A stretch of DNA of 64,000 nt from CAG-964 sp902789345 (lineage in GTDB: Bacteria; Bacillota; Clostridia; Oscillospirales; Acutalibacteraceae), in the NCBI GenBank assembly GCA_052117325.1, contig JBQKJJ010000012.1. One strand, 5' to 3'. Shown piece after piece: positions 18,811 to 27,355 of the stretch (within the stretch, counting starts at the first letter, position 1; the number at the start of each line of letters is the position of its first letter). Under the pieces are notes generated by a model, which had not been told where the DNA came from, did not search any database, and was given only the letters and a program-made list of their open reading frames with translations. Both the position numbers and the translations under genes were made by a program.

Positions 18811-19368
18811 ATGAGTATTATTGATGATATTATTGTAAATGCAAAATCTGCCGCAACCACCGTAGGCGAAAAGGCAGGTCAAATTAAGGAATACACAAAG
18901 CTAAAGTATTCCGAGGCAGGCATAAAAAGTGACATTAACAAGAAAAAGCAGGAGCTGGGCGACTATGTTTACCGCTGTACAAAGTCTGGAAATGTTGACA
19001 ACGAAATTCTGCAAAAAATGGTTGACGATGTTACCGAGCTTGAGGAAAATTTACAGATTACAAAGGAAATGATTACTGCGGCTAAAAACAAAGTAGTTTG
19101 CAGTGCTTGCAAGGCAGAAAATGAGAAGGACGCTGTATACTGCAGTAAATGCGGAGAAAAGCTGACAGAAGAAAAGGAAGAAAAAACAGAGACTGAAGCT
19201 CAGCAGGAAAACAGTGACGAATGTGAAGATGTTACAGTAGCTGCTGCTTCATCTGTTGACGATGTTACCTGTGAAGCTGTAAGCGAAAGTGATACTGAAG
19301 CAGACAAGGCTGACGATGTTCAGAATGAAGATGCTGTTGAAATCGACAGTGCAGATAAAGAGGAATAA
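18811..19368 (+). CDS. Zinc-ribbon protein with helical N-terminus and acidic tail
   Basis: The 185-residue protein has an N-terminal helical region (about residues 1-90, Lys/Glu-rich), a CxxC...CxxC zinc ribbon (CSACKAENEKDAVYCSKCG, about residues 95-115), and a strongly acidic, low-complexity tail rich in Glu, Asp, Ser and Val. No enzyme motif is visible. The family is common in Clostridia but its function is unknown. The ATG at 18811 lies nine bases from AAGGAG; an in-frame ATG at 18802 abuts that site. Confidence 0.75.
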   Translation: MSIIDDIIVNAKSAATTVGEKAGQIKEYTKLKYSEAGIKSDINKKKQELGDYVYRCTKSGNVDNEILQKMVDDVTELEENLQITKEMITAAKNKVVCSACKAENEKDAVYCSKCGEKLTEEKEEKTETEAQQENSDECEDVTVAAASSVDDVTCEAVSESDTEADKADDVQNEDAVEIDSADKEE

Positions 19369-19419
19369 TTGCTCTTTTGGTGCTGTAACAGCAGTACAAA
19401 ATATTATAAAAACATTAGC

Positions 19420-19441
19420 TTGGCGGGTTATATCCCGCCAA
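19420..19441 (+). other. Hairpin between zinc-ribbon gene and flippase gene
   Basis: TTGGCGGG and CCCGCCAA form an 8-bp stem with a six-base loop. No clear T run follows (ACTTTCTGT), so it may be a weak terminator, an RNA-processing site or an attenuator in front of the flippase gene. Confidence 0.45.
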
Positions 19442-19466
19442 ACTTTCTGTAAAGGACGGTGACCTG

Positions 19467-21458
19467 GTGTCCAGCCGGTTTGATAATAATGAAAATTCAT
19501 ATGAGCACAGTAATAACAGCTCAGGTAAAAGCAATACTTATAAAAAAAGCTCCAATTATTCCGAAATTGACGATGATGAGTATATTGACATTAATCAATA
19601 TGTGCGTCATTTTTCCACAAGCAGCGGTACAGCTGCAAAGGTAAATAAAATTGTTAAGCATAACAAAGAGGAAAATAAAAAAGAAGAAGAGGATACTGAA
19701 AAGGGCATAGAGCACCAATCCTTTTTAAAGGGAGCTATGATTTTGACTATAAGCATAGTTGTAGTTAAGATTATAGGTGCTTTGTTTAAGGTTCTGTTTG
19801 CAAATGTTGTTGACGGTGTAGGCAACGGTTTGTTTAACAGTGCCTATGAGCTTTATAATGTTATTTTTACAGTTGCTTCGGCAGGCTTTCCTATAGCTCT
19901 TTCACGAATGGTTTCTGAATATGTTTCAAAGCACAGGTATAAGGATGTACGGAAGCTCCACAAAATTTCTATACCGTTTTTTGTTATAACAGGACTTGCC
20001 TGCTTCCTGCTTATGGTTGCGCTAAGCGGAGTATATGGCAAAATGATAGACAATAATTCTATACAGCTGCCTGTAATTGCGCTGGCCCCTATAGTATTTT
20101 TTGGCTGTCTTATGTCAATTTACCGTGGATACTTTGAGGGTATGCGGTATATGGTGCCTACGGCCGTATCTGAAATAATAGAGGTTTCAGGCAAGCTTTT
20201 GGTAGGCCTGGCTCTTGCATATATTGTAAACTATATGGGTACAACAGAGTATGCAAGCAGCGGTACTTTGTTTGGTATGGTTATGGCAGATACTGCGGCA
20301 TATAAAAATACATTGGCTGCCTTTACAGTGTCGGCCGCATTTATTGGTGTTTCGGTTGGTTCATTTTGTGGATTTTTGTATTTAATGCTTAAATATAAAT
20401 TTACAAAGGGCGGTATCACCAAAAAACAGCTTGCCGAATCTCCTGACGCTCAGTCGGGTAAGGCTCTGTTTAAAAGACTTGCACTTACAGCTATTCCTAT
20501 TGGCTTAGGCTCTTTTGTAATGAGCATTGCCAGCACTATAGACTCAATACTTGTACAAAACAGAATTGTAAGCATTATGGAAAGCGGCAAGGGTGATGTT
20601 CTGCAAAGCATATACAGCTTTTTAGACCCTGCCACCTTTAGCGTAGATGTAAACGGTCACTACAATATACAAACATTTTTGTTTGGCTGCTATGGCTATG
20701 CTCTAACATTTTTAATGCTGGTTACAGCTGTAACACAGGTTTTTGGTCAAAGTGCAATGCCGTCGCTTACTGCCGCATGGACTGTAAAGGATAAAAAGCA
20801 AATAAGAAGTAACATAAATACTATATTAAAAGTTACCCTGTTGGTTACATTGCCGGCAGGCATAGGCCTAACCGTTCTTGCAGAGCCGTTGCTTACTCTG
20901 CTGTATGGCGTCAGGGTAGAGGTTACTATTGCCGCACAGGTATTGAGGGTAATGGGTATATCCAGTATATTTATAGCAACAAGCACCCCAATTTGCAGTA
21001 TGCTGCAGGCTATTGGCAGAGTTGATATGCCACTTAAACTGTATACAGTAGGTATGCTTGTAAAAATAGTAATAAACTATACTTTGGTTGGTATTCCGGA
21101 GGTAAACATACAGGGTGCCGCAGTAGGCTCTTTGGTTGCGTATATGTTTGTATCGGTTGTAGGAATATATTTTATAGCCAAGGACACAAAGGCTGTGCCG
21201 GACTTTAAGACTATATTGCTTAAACCGCTGTTTGCCGCTGTATGCTGCGGTGTTGCCGCATATGGATGCAACTATGTGGTTAATACCTATATTATGGCGC
21301 CGGGCAGACTTACCGTTATACCGTCGCTTGTGGTTGCCGTAGTAGTGTATGTACTGGCGTTGCTGCTGTTTAAGGCTGTTACGGCTGAGGACTTAGAAAA
21401 TATTCCGGGTGGAAATAAAATAGGAAAACTACTTGCAAAATATAAGCTTTTAGGGTAG
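19467..21458 (+). CDS. SpoVB/MurJ-type polysaccharide flippase
   Basis: The 663-residue protein has ~85 hydrophilic Asn/Ser/Glu-rich N-terminal residues and then a long hydrophobic region consistent with about 14 membrane helices, of the MVF/MATE-like oligosaccharide-lipid flippase superfamily (MurJ, SpoVB, Wzx). Landmarks are LKGAMILTISIVVVKIIGALFK and FPIALSRMVSEY. SpoVB acts in spore cortex peptidoglycan synthesis; MurJ-type lipid II flipping in growing cells is equally possible. The start is a GTG ten bases after AAAGGA. Confidence 0.85.
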   Translation: MSSRFDNNENSYEHSNNSSGKSNTYKKSSNYSEIDDDEYIDINQYVRHFSTSSGTAAKVNKIVKHNKEENKKEEEDTEKGIEHQSFLKGAMILTISIVVVKIIGALFKVLFANVVDGVGNGLFNSAYELYNVIFTVASAGFPIALSRMVSEYVSKHRYKDVRKLHKISIPFFVITGLACFLLMVALSGVYGKMIDNNSIQLPVIALAPIVFFGCLMSIYRGYFEGMRYMVPTAVSEIIEVSGKLLVGLALAYIVNYMGTTEYASSGTLFGMVMADTAAYKNTLAAFTVSAAFIGVSVGSFCGFLYLMLKYKFTKGGITKKQLAESPDAQSGKALFKRLALTAIPIGLGSFVMSIASTIDSILVQNRIVSIMESGKGDVLQSIYSFLDPATFSVDVNGHYNIQTFLFGCYGYALTFLMLVTAVTQVFGQSAMPSLTAAWTVKDKKQIRSNINTILKVTLLVTLPAGIGLTVLAEPLLTLLYGVRVEVTIAAQVLRVMGISSIFIATSTPICSMLQAIGRVDMPLKLYTVGMLVKIVINYTLVGIPEVNIQGAAVGSLVAYMFVSVVGIYFIAKDTKAVPDFKTILLKPLFAAVCCGVAAYGCNYVVNTYIMAPGRLTVIPSLVVAVVVYVLALLLFKAVTAEDLENIPGGNKIGKLLAKYKLLG

Positions 21459-21502
21459 AATATATAGAAGCAGCTTGTAAAGTTTGTCAGGAGAAGAATT
21501 AA

Positions 21503-22318
21503 ATGGATTTTATTCGTAAAGAACACTATAATGTTTATGATTTAGTGGAAATTGTTAAAATACTTAGAGCACCCGGTGGATGTCCGTGGGATATGGAACA
21601 GGATCATCATTCTATTCGCAGAGATTTTATAGAAGAAACCTATGAGGTTGTAGAGGCAATTGATAATGATGATACCGAGCTTTTAAAAGAAGAGCTGGGT
21701 GATGTACTGTTACAGGTGGTATTCCACGCTGAAATTGAAACCGAGAAGAATTCATTTAATATTGACGATGTTGCCGACGGTGTTTGTAAAAAAATGATTA
21801 TAAGACACCCTCATGTGTTTTCTAATGTTACTGCCGACACTACAGAGCAGGTTTTGAAAAACTGGGACAACATAAAGATGCAGACCAAGTCGCAAAAATC
21901 ACAAACAGAGGTTTTGCAGAGCATTTCAAAAGCGCTGCCGTCGTTAATGAGAAGCCAAAAAATACAGCAGAAGGCTGCAAAGGTAGGCTTTGACTGGGAA
22001 GATGTTGACGGTGCAATTTCTAAATTAAAGGAAGAGGTTGCAGAGCTTCAGGAGGCTGTGTCACAAAATGACCAACAGCACAAGGAAGAAGAGCTTGGCG
22101 ATGTGCTGTTCTCGGCAGTAAATGTTGCAAGGTTTATTAATACAGACGCTGAAAAAAGTTTGTATAATGCTTGTGAAAAATTCATTTCTCGTTTTTCAAG
22201 GATGGAAAAGCTTGCTAATGAATTAAATATAAAATTGGAAGAAACTTCTCTTGAAGATATGAACAATCTTTGGGAGCAAGCTAAAGCTAATGAAAATCAT
22301 AAAACTACGGAGGATTAG
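21503..22318 (+). CDS. mazG: Nucleoside triphosphate pyrophosphohydrolase MazG
   Basis: The 271-residue protein has two MazG repeats. The first is near the N-terminus (RAPGGCPWD, then EETYEVVEAI and EELGDVLLQVVFHAEI) and the second has EEELGDVLFSAVNVARF; these EExxE...ExxD helices bind magnesium and dephosphorylate NTPs. It corresponds to the MazG half of Bacillus YabN. It starts the mazG-hup-rqcP-yabP-yabQ-divIC series. Confidence 0.94.
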   Translation: MDFIRKEHYNVYDLVEIVKILRAPGGCPWDMEQDHHSIRRDFIEETYEVVEAIDNDDTELLKEELGDVLLQVVFHAEIETEKNSFNIDDVADGVCKKMIIRHPHVFSNVTADTTEQVLKNWDNIKMQTKSQKSQTEVLQSISKALPSLMRSQKIQQKAAKVGFDWEDVDGAISKLKEEVAELQEAVSQNDQQHKEEELGDVLFSAVNVARFINTDAEKSLYNACEKFISRFSRMEKLANELNIKLEETSLEDMNNLWEQAKANENHKTTED

Positions 22319-22320
22319 TT

Positions 22321-22596
22321 ATGAACAAAACAGAACTTATTGCAAAAGTTGCAGAAAAGAGCGAGCTTTCTAAGAAAGACGCAGAGAAGGCAGTAGCAGC
22401 TATTCTTGATACTATTGTTTCAGCAGTAGCTGAGGGCGACAAGATTCAGCTTGTTGGATTTGGTACATTTGAACAGCGCCAGCGTAACGAGAGAACAGGC
22501 GTTGATCCTAGATCAAACACAAAGATTACAATTCCTGCTTCAAAGGTTCCTGCGTTTAAGGCAGGCAGCAAGTTTAAGGAAGCTGTAAATAAGTAA
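22321..22596 (+). CDS. hup: DNA-binding protein HU
   Basis: The 91-residue nucleoid protein has the N-terminal helical dimerisation part (MNKTELIAKVAEKSELSKKD), the GFGTFEQRQR segment, and the beta-arm region. The arm tip reads GVDPRSNTKITIP, slightly different from the common RNPRTG form but with the intercalating Pro. It begins three bases after the mazG stop. Confidence 0.95.
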   Translation: MNKTELIAKVAEKSELSKKDAEKAVAAILDTIVSAVAEGDKIQLVGFGTFEQRQRNERTGVDPRSNTKITIPASKVPAFKAGSKFKEAVNK

Positions 22597-22678
22597 TTGA
22601 TTATTATGCCGGGCCGACTTTCGTATGGAAGTCGGCTATTTAAATAATAAGATGTATAATATTGTTGGGAGTAATGAA

Positions 22679-22921
22679 ATGAGATTAGACAAATTTTTAA
22701 AGGTTTCCAGAATTATAAAAAGAAGAACTGTTGCCAATGAGGCGTGCGATGCCGACCGTGTATTGGTAAACGGAAAACCCCAGCGTGCTTCATACGCTGT
22801 AAAAACAGGCGATATTCTTGAAATTCAGCTGGGCAGCAAGCCTTTTAAAGCGGAGGTTTTGCAAATAAACGAGTACGCTAAAAAAGAGGATGCCCCGCTT
22901 ATGTACAAGGTGATAGAATAA
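22679..22921 (+). CDS. rqcP: S4-domain protein RqcP
   Basis: The 80-residue protein is essentially one S4 RNA-binding domain (MRLDKFLKVSRIIKRRTVAN through VLVNG). RqcP (YabO, Hsp15 family) helps RqcH add alanine tails to stalled nascent chains on the 50S subunit. I chose the ATG at 22679, seven bases after GGGAG and at the family's usual start; the longer frame adds 18 unrelated residues. Position matches yabO in the yabN-yabR block. Confidence 0.9.
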   Translation: MRLDKFLKVSRIIKRRTVANEACDADRVLVNGKPQRASYAVKTGDILEIQLGSKPFKAEVLQINEYAKKEDAPLMYKVIE

Positions 22922-22980
22922 TTTTCATATTTATTTTTCCGAAAGCATATAACTTACTATAATTGTTTGGAGGTATATAT

Positions 22981-23265
22981 ATGCAGCAGGAAAAGCAAAA
23001 TCAGAGGCCGAAAATTCCCCATAGCGTTATTATAGAGAACAGAGCGTCAATATCATTTACAGGTGTACGGGACATGGGCAGTTTTGACGAGCAGGCTGTT
23101 GTGCTGTATACGGATTACGGAGAAATAAATTTGCGTGGCAGTAAACTGCATATTAATAAGCTCTCTTTAGATACAAATGAGGTTGATATTGACGGTAACA
23201 TTGAGGCGGTTGTGTATACCCAGAACAAGCAAAGCAACGGTTTGTTCGGAAAGCTGTTTAGGTAG
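22981..23265 (+). CDS. yabP: Sporulation protein YabP
   Basis: The 94-residue protein shows the YabP/YqfC pattern: PHSVIIENRASISFTGV near the start and VLYTDYGEINLRGSKLHINKL in the middle. YabP is needed for a normal sporulation course; its molecular role is unknown. The ATG at 22981 follows GGAGG. Its presence next to yabQ strongly implies an endospore former. Confidence 0.92.
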   Translation: MQQEKQNQRPKIPHSVIIENRASISFTGVRDMGSFDEQAVVLYTDYGEINLRGSKLHINKLSLDTNEVDIDGNIEAVVYTQNKQSNGLFGKLFR

Positions 23266-23271
23266 GCAGAT

Positions 23272-23775
23272 ATGGAGCTATTTATCTCACAGCAGCTCTA
23301 TATTCTCTTTTTCTCAATAATTACAGGCGTTATTATCGGCATTATAAACGAGCCCTTTAGATTTTTAAGATATATGGGCTTTAACGGCAAGGCAGAGGTA
23401 ATTGTTCAGGATATTGTTTTTATGATTTTAGCCGCTTTTGTTACATTCTTCTTTGCCCTGTGCTATAATAAGGGAGATGTAAGGTTTTTTATGCTTGCAG
23501 GTGAGCTTGGCGGTTTTGTGGTGTTTAGGCTTACTGTAGGCAGGTTAAGCGGCAAGCTGTTTTATGTTATGGCTTTTGTGCTTGCAAAAATATCAGCAGT
23601 GTTTAAAAGGTGCTTTATGCTAATTGTTACAATAATGTGTAAAGCCGGGGATCTTATACTGGTTAAAATACCATTATTTAAGAAAACTGATAAAACACCT
23701 TGCAAGAGCCGCAAAATTTATTGTATAATAATAAAAAATGTAAGTAATTTTAATCGTAAAATATTTAAGAGGTAG
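23272..23775 (+). CDS. yabQ: Spore cortex protein YabQ
   Basis: The 167-residue protein starts with several membrane segments (about residues 5-25, 42-62, 70-110) and ends in a basic tail. In Bacillus YabQ is a membrane protein required for spore cortex formation. The opening SQQLYILFFSIITGVIIGIINE and the gene order yabP-yabQ-divIC support the call. Confidence 0.88.
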   Translation: MELFISQQLYILFFSIITGVIIGIINEPFRFLRYMGFNGKAEVIVQDIVFMILAAFVTFFFALCYNKGDVRFFMLAGELGGFVVFRLTVGRLSGKLFYVMAFVLAKISAVFKRCFMLIVTIMCKAGDLILVKIPLFKKTDKTPCKSRKIYCIIIKNVSNFNRKIFKR

Positions 23776-23779
23776 CATT

Positions 23780-24136
23780 ATGCAATTAAAGGAAGTAAAG
23801 AAAGGTTCAAGCAGAAAGAAAAGCAGTAAGGAATCGGCTTCTAAATTTTTTGCAAAGAATAAATTAGACATTTTTTTAGGTGTATTTTTGCTGTTAGTGG
23901 TTATTTATTCAGTCATTACACTTGTATCACAGCAGGTAAGCATTGGTGAAAAGAAATCTGAGCTTGACAGCATTAAAAGTCAGATAGTTATTGAAGAGGT
24001 TAGAAATAACGAAATAAATAATGTATTAAATTCAAGCGACAACGACAACACCGCTTATATTGAAAAGTCAGCAAGAGATGAGCTTGACTATGCTTATAAC
24101 AACGAAAGAATTTTTATTAATGTATCAGGAGATTAA
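23780..24136 (+). CDS. divIC: Septum formation initiator DivIC (FtsB-like)
   Basis: The 118-residue bitopic protein has a basic cytosolic N-terminus (first ~30 residues), one membrane helix (about 32-50) and an extracellular coiled coil (residues 55-85), followed by the conserved YIEKSARDELDYA segment. DivIC pairs with FtsL and DivIB in the divisome. Confidence 0.88.
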   Translation: MQLKEVKKGSSRKKSSKESASKFFAKNKLDIFLGVFLLLVVIYSVITLVSQQVSIGEKKSELDSIKSQIVIEEVRNNEINNVLNSSDNDNTAYIEKSARDELDYAYNNERIFINVSGD

Positions 24137-24198
24137 CATCAATGCTGCGGCATTAGTAGTTTAATTTATATAATTAATCTTAGGGGGATTATACTTTA

Positions 24199-24735
24199 AT
24201 GGCAATTGAAGTCGGAAACATTCTAGAAGGCAAAGTAACAGGTATTACAAATTTTGGAGCATTTGTGGATTTACCTGACGGTAAATCCGGTATGGTACAC
24301 ATTTCTGAAGTTGCGCCAACCTATGTAAACAAGATTACCGATTTTTTGCAGGAGGGTCAAACTGTAAAGGTAAAGGTTATTTCTATTGGTGAAAACAATA
24401 AAATAGCGTTGTCTATAAAAAAGGCAATGGATAACTATGGCAAGGGTGAAAGACAAGAACGAGGCGAAAAGCGTGAACACCGTGACTTTAACGGCAGAGG
24501 CAACGGCTCTCACCAGTACAAGGGCGGCAGACGCTATGACAACAAGCCAAGGCAGAGCAGTGCTGCAGTAACAAGCCCGGGTAATTTTGAGTGGCAAAGC
24601 TCAAAGAGAAATGAAAACGCAAGCTTTGAGGACCTTATGTCAAAGTTTAAACAAACCAGTGAGGAAAAAATGTCTGACCTAAAAAGAAACTCAGATGTTT
24701 CTGTTCGTCGCCCAAGAAGAAACCAAAAGCCTTGA
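24199..24735 (+). CDS. yabR: S1-domain RNA-binding protein (YabR-like)
   Basis: An S1 domain occupies residues 1-75 (VGNILEGKVTGITNFGAFVDLPDG, then GMVHISEV). The remaining ~100 residues are charged and disordered, rich in Arg, Gly, Lys and Asn. YabR-type proteins are general-stress-like S1 proteins of uncertain role. This one is longer than usual because of the tail. It ends the yab block and is followed by a terminator. Confidence 0.85.
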   Translation: MAIEVGNILEGKVTGITNFGAFVDLPDGKSGMVHISEVAPTYVNKITDFLQEGQTVKVKVISIGENNKIALSIKKAMDNYGKGERQERGEKREHRDFNGRGNGSHQYKGGRRYDNKPRQSSAAVTSPGNFEWQSSKRNENASFEDLMSKFKQTSEEKMSDLKRNSDVSVRRPRRNQKP

Positions 24736-24836
24736 TTAATAAATGCTTTTGGTTGTAGCTGTTTTGTGCTGATTTGGGTTTTACAGTACATATCTTATTT
24801 GTAATATAAAAGGGTTGTGGCTCTTTTGGCAGTTTT

Positions 24837-24872
24837 TAACACTCCAAAGCTTTTGTGCTTTGGGGTGTTTCT
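24837..24872 (+). terminator. Terminator after the yab block
   Basis: AACACTCCAAAGC pairs with GCTTTGGGGTGTT (13 bp, one G-T wobble) around a short loop, followed by TTCTGT. It lies about 100 bases after the S1-protein stop. Confidence 0.7.
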
Positions 24873-24945
24873 GTATGATAGGGCTATGAATTGGAAAATG
24901 TCCGGAATATTTTTCAAAAATAAATTTAAAAGTTTGAAAAAAGAC

Positions 24946-24977
24946 TTGATTTTTCCTTTGTAGTGTGTTATTATACT
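24946..24977 (+). promoter_or_regulatory. Promoter for tRNA-Arg
   Basis: TTGATT at 24946-24951 and TATTAT at 24969-24974 have 17-base spacing; an overlapping TATACT at 24972-24977 is an alternative -10. The tRNA begins at 25001. Confidence 0.55.
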
Positions 24978-25000
24978 CTAGCAGTCAAAAAACGCACTGT

Positions 25001-25077
25001 GCGCTGGTAGCTCAGCTGGATAGAGTGACTGGCTACGAACCAGTAGGTCGGGGGTTCGAGTCCCTTCCAGCGCGCCA
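25001..25077 (+). tRNA. tRNA-Arg (anticodon ACG)
   Basis: A full cloverleaf is visible: acceptor GCGCTGG/CCAGCGC, D arm GCTC/GAGT, anticodon stem ACTGG/CCAGT with loop CTACGAA, T loop TTCGAGT, and an encoded CCA end. The ACG anticodon needs A-to-I editing by TadA, whose gene lies at 155-631. Confidence 0.97.
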
Positions 25078-25122
25078 AACTTACCTGTTAAATGCTTATG
25101 TGTTTAGCAGGTAAGTTTTTTT
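25078..25122 (+). terminator. Terminator after tRNA-Arg
   Basis: AACTTACCTG and CAGGTAAGTT form a stem that extends through TTAAA/TTTAG, directly followed by a run of T. It begins immediately at the tRNA 3' end. Confidence 0.85.
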
Positions 25123-25254
25123 ACTTTTAACACTTCCATTTTTATTTTGCCGATAATTAATGCTCTATGTAATAGGCTGTGGCAGAGCTGCTTGTAGCTA
25201 CTGTCGGTTATTAATGTATCAACGGGGAATAGGGGAGTTCTTACGGATATTTAA

Positions 25255-25293
25255 ACGGGTATGCAGTAACCTTTACAGTAACTGCATACCCGT
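25255..25293 (-). terminator. Perfect 13-bp hairpin downstream of the DUF1015 gene
   Basis: ACGGGTATGCAGT and ACTGCATACCCGT are perfectly complementary with a 13-base loop. It lies 84 bases beyond the DUF1015 stop on the minus strand and probably ends that transcript, although its T run is poor (CCCGTTTAAAT). The rest of 25123-25376 shows no gene. Confidence 0.55.
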
Positions 25294-25376
25294 ATTTGTG
25301 TTTATGTGAGTTTATAGGGGAAACCTACAACGCTTTTTTGAGAAAAGCTGTAAGCCTAAAAGAATTTGAGCGTTTA

Positions 25377-26660
25377 TTAATCCTCCAGTTGATTCATTAC
25401 AAGTCCTGTTATCATTTTTGGGTAGAAATATGTGGACTTTTGCGGCATTTTCTCGCCGTTTGATGCTACTTCTCTTATCTCTGAAACTCTTGTAGGGTTA
25501 AGAATAAAGGCACATTGGGATTCACCCTGCTGTACAGATGAAATAGCCTCGTCAAATATTTTTGTGTATGTTAGGTTTATTTGCTTTGCCATATTTTCAG
25601 CGTCTATTCCAAATATTTTTTCAAGAATAAGCGTATGCAGTATGGTTACATCCAACTGCTGTGTAGCTGCGCTTGCGTTTGGAAGAAGTTTTTTAATAAT
25701 GTTGGTATCCTTTAGCACAAGCAGCTTGTAGCTGTTGCCGCCGCAGTAAAAGGCATATGCCTTTTCGCCCCGGTTGTACAGCTCCATTAGGGTGTTCTCT
25801 ATAGTATTTACATCGCTGTGTTCTGTAACATCAAAATATTCTTTGCAGCCGTCTATAACCTTTTCGGTGTTAAAGCTATCAAGATTTCTTACCAAGCGGT
25901 GTGTCGGGAATACTACCAGACCGGGGTGCTCCATATCCACCAGCATCATCATTTGGTAGTCGCAGGCGTCGCCTTCTTTTGCCAAGCCCTGCTCTCTTAA
26001 ATAATTTCTGTAATTAAGGGCTGTTTCGTAGCGGTGGTGTCCGTCTGCAATATACAGCTTTCTGTCGGCAAAATCGTTGCAAATATCAGCTATTGCTTTT
26101 TCGTCCTTTATTATCCACATTCTGTGTGTAACATTGTCATTGTCTTGTAGTTGTATGTCAGGTTCAGACTTTGAAAGGCTGTCAATTTTGCCAAGGGTGT
26201 TTTTTCCGCCGTCCATATACAGTGAATAAATTTGGCTGAAGTTACAGTTAGTAGCCTTCATAAGGTTTAGTCTGTCTTCTTTAGCCTTTGAAAGGGTAAA
26301 TTCGTGTGGAAGAATAATGCCTTTGCTGAATTCCTCAAGCTTAACACGGCAAATTATTCCTTTAATTGTCTTTCTTTCACCGTATGCGGTAAATTCCTCT
26401 TCATATATGTATATTGCAGGCTTGTCTTCTTTTACAAGTATGCCCTTTTCCAGCCAATCATTTAGTATTTCTGCTGCCTTGTTGTATTTGTCGTCACCTT
26501 TTGGCAGTTCTAAACGAATTATGTTGTGTGGATTGGTTTTAATGTATTCTTCACGCTGTTGGTCACTTATAATGTCATAAGGCGGGCAAACAAGCTCTTC
26601 TATTTTTCCTGCTTTTTCGCAGTTGAATCTTAATCCTTTATAGCCTTTTATTTCAGCCAT
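25377..26660 (-). CDS. DUF1015 family protein
   Basis: The 427-residue soluble protein matches the DUF1015 family of Clostridia and other bacteria: VCPPYDIISDQQREEY near residue 25, IILPHEFTLSKAKEDRLNLMKAT near residue 125, and YIADGHHRYETALNYR near residue 210. The conserved His-rich IADGHHRYETA motif suggests an enzyme or ligand site, but the reaction is not known to me. It stands alone between tRNA genes on the minus strand. Confidence 0.85.
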   Translation of the reverse strand: MAEIKGYKGLRFNCEKAGKIEELVCPPYDIISDQQREEYIKTNPHNIIRLELPKGDDKYNKAAEILNDWLEKGILVKEDKPAIYIYEEEFTAYGERKTIKGIICRVKLEEFSKGIILPHEFTLSKAKEDRLNLMKATNCNFSQIYSLYMDGGKNTLGKIDSLSKSEPDIQLQDNDNVTHRMWIIKDEKAIADICNDFADRKLYIADGHHRYETALNYRNYLREQGLAKEGDACDYQMMMLVDMEHPGLVVFPTHRLVRNLDSFNTEKVIDGCKEYFDVTEHSDVNTIENTLMELYNRGEKAYAFYCGGNSYKLLVLKDTNIIKKLLPNASAATQQLDVTILHTLILEKIFGIDAENMAKQINLTYTKIFDEAISSVQQGESQCAFILNPTRVSEIREVASNGEKMPQKSTYFYPKMITGLVMNQLED

Positions 26661-26872
26661 ATAAGCATCTCCTTTTTATATAATATAATTATCAGGTTAT
26701 AATAAAGCCCTGACATCACTTATATTTTTACATATTTGACAGGAAAGGTCAACATTTTACTAAAAAAATTCTGACATAGTAAATTTATTTAGCTTTAACC
26801 CCCACTGCGGTGCTGAGTATATAAGAGCAAGTTGCAGGCTGAAGCGATTTTAAAAAATTTTGAAAAAAAGTG

Positions 26873-26901
26873 TTGACAAATGAATATACCTGTGATAGAA
26901 T
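26873..26901 (+). promoter_or_regulatory. Promoter for the tRNA-Ser pair
   Basis: Consensus TTGACA (26873-26878) and TAGAAT (26896-26901) are spaced by 17 bases, 15 bases before tRNA-Ser(TGA). Confidence 0.75.
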
Positions 26902-26915
26902 AACTATCGTTGCAC

Positions 26916-27004
26916 GGAGAGGTGTCCGAGTGGTTTAAGGAGCTAGTCTTGAAAACTAGTGATCCCGCAAGGGACCAAGGGTTCGAATCCCTTCCTCTCC
27001 GCCA
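26916..27004 (+). tRNA. tRNA-Ser (anticodon TGA)
   Basis: This is a class II tRNA with acceptor GGAGAGG/CCTCTCC, anticodon stem CTAGT/ACTAG with loop CTTGAAA, a long variable arm (GATCCCGCAAGGGACC region), T loop TTCGAAT and an encoded CCA. Confidence 0.97.
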
Positions 27005-27031
27005 CATTTATTTTACAGTTAATTCACCAAT

Positions 27032-27121
27032 GCGGAAGTACTCAAGTGGTGAAGAGGCTCCCCTGCTAAGGGAGTAGGTCGGGTAACCGGCGCAAGGGTT
27101 CAAATCCCTTCTTCCGCGCCA
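27032..27121 (+). tRNA. tRNA-Ser (anticodon GCT)
   Basis: This is a class II tRNA with acceptor GCGGAAG/CTTCCGC, anticodon stem CTCCC/GGGAG with loop CTGCTAA, a long variable arm and an encoded CCA. It is probably co-transcribed with the preceding tRNA-Ser, 27 bases upstream. Confidence 0.97.
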
Positions 27122-27155
27122 AAACAGAGCAGTAGCTTTTGCTACTGCTCTGTTT
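27122..27155 (+). terminator. Terminator after the tRNA-Ser genes
   Basis: AACAGAGCAGTAGC and GCTACTGCTCTGTT form a 14-bp stem with a TTTT loop, starting right at the tRNA end. A following T-rich stretch is short. Confidence 0.75.
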
Positions 27156-27269
27156 GCGTTTAATACGGAATTTATATATGGTACGGCTTTACCCAACTAT
27201 TGACACAGAGCCTGCTTTTTTAGGATAAAAGCGTTGAAAAATCGCTGTTTAATTACTTTGTGCAAACGC

Positions 27270-27298
27270 TTGTTTAAATTATGGGTATATGTTATAAT
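27270..27298 (+). promoter_or_regulatory. Promoter for ruvCAB
   Basis: TTGTTT (27270-27275) and TATAAT (27293-27298) are spaced by 17 bases, about 57 bases before ruvC. Confidence 0.6.
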
Positions 27299-27355
27299 TA
27301 GCACTTAGAATGGATAAAAATAGATAAACTGCGTTTACTTGCTGTTGGAGGTAAT

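Noticed and set aside
19420..19441. Classical intrinsic terminator before the flippase gene
   Set aside because: The stem is good but the following bases are not a T run, so it is only reported as a hairpin.
25001..27121. tRNA genes as integration site of the phage-like element
   Set aside because: They lie about 15 kb from the element, are complete with their own terminators and have no partial copies near 42 or 53 kb that I can see.
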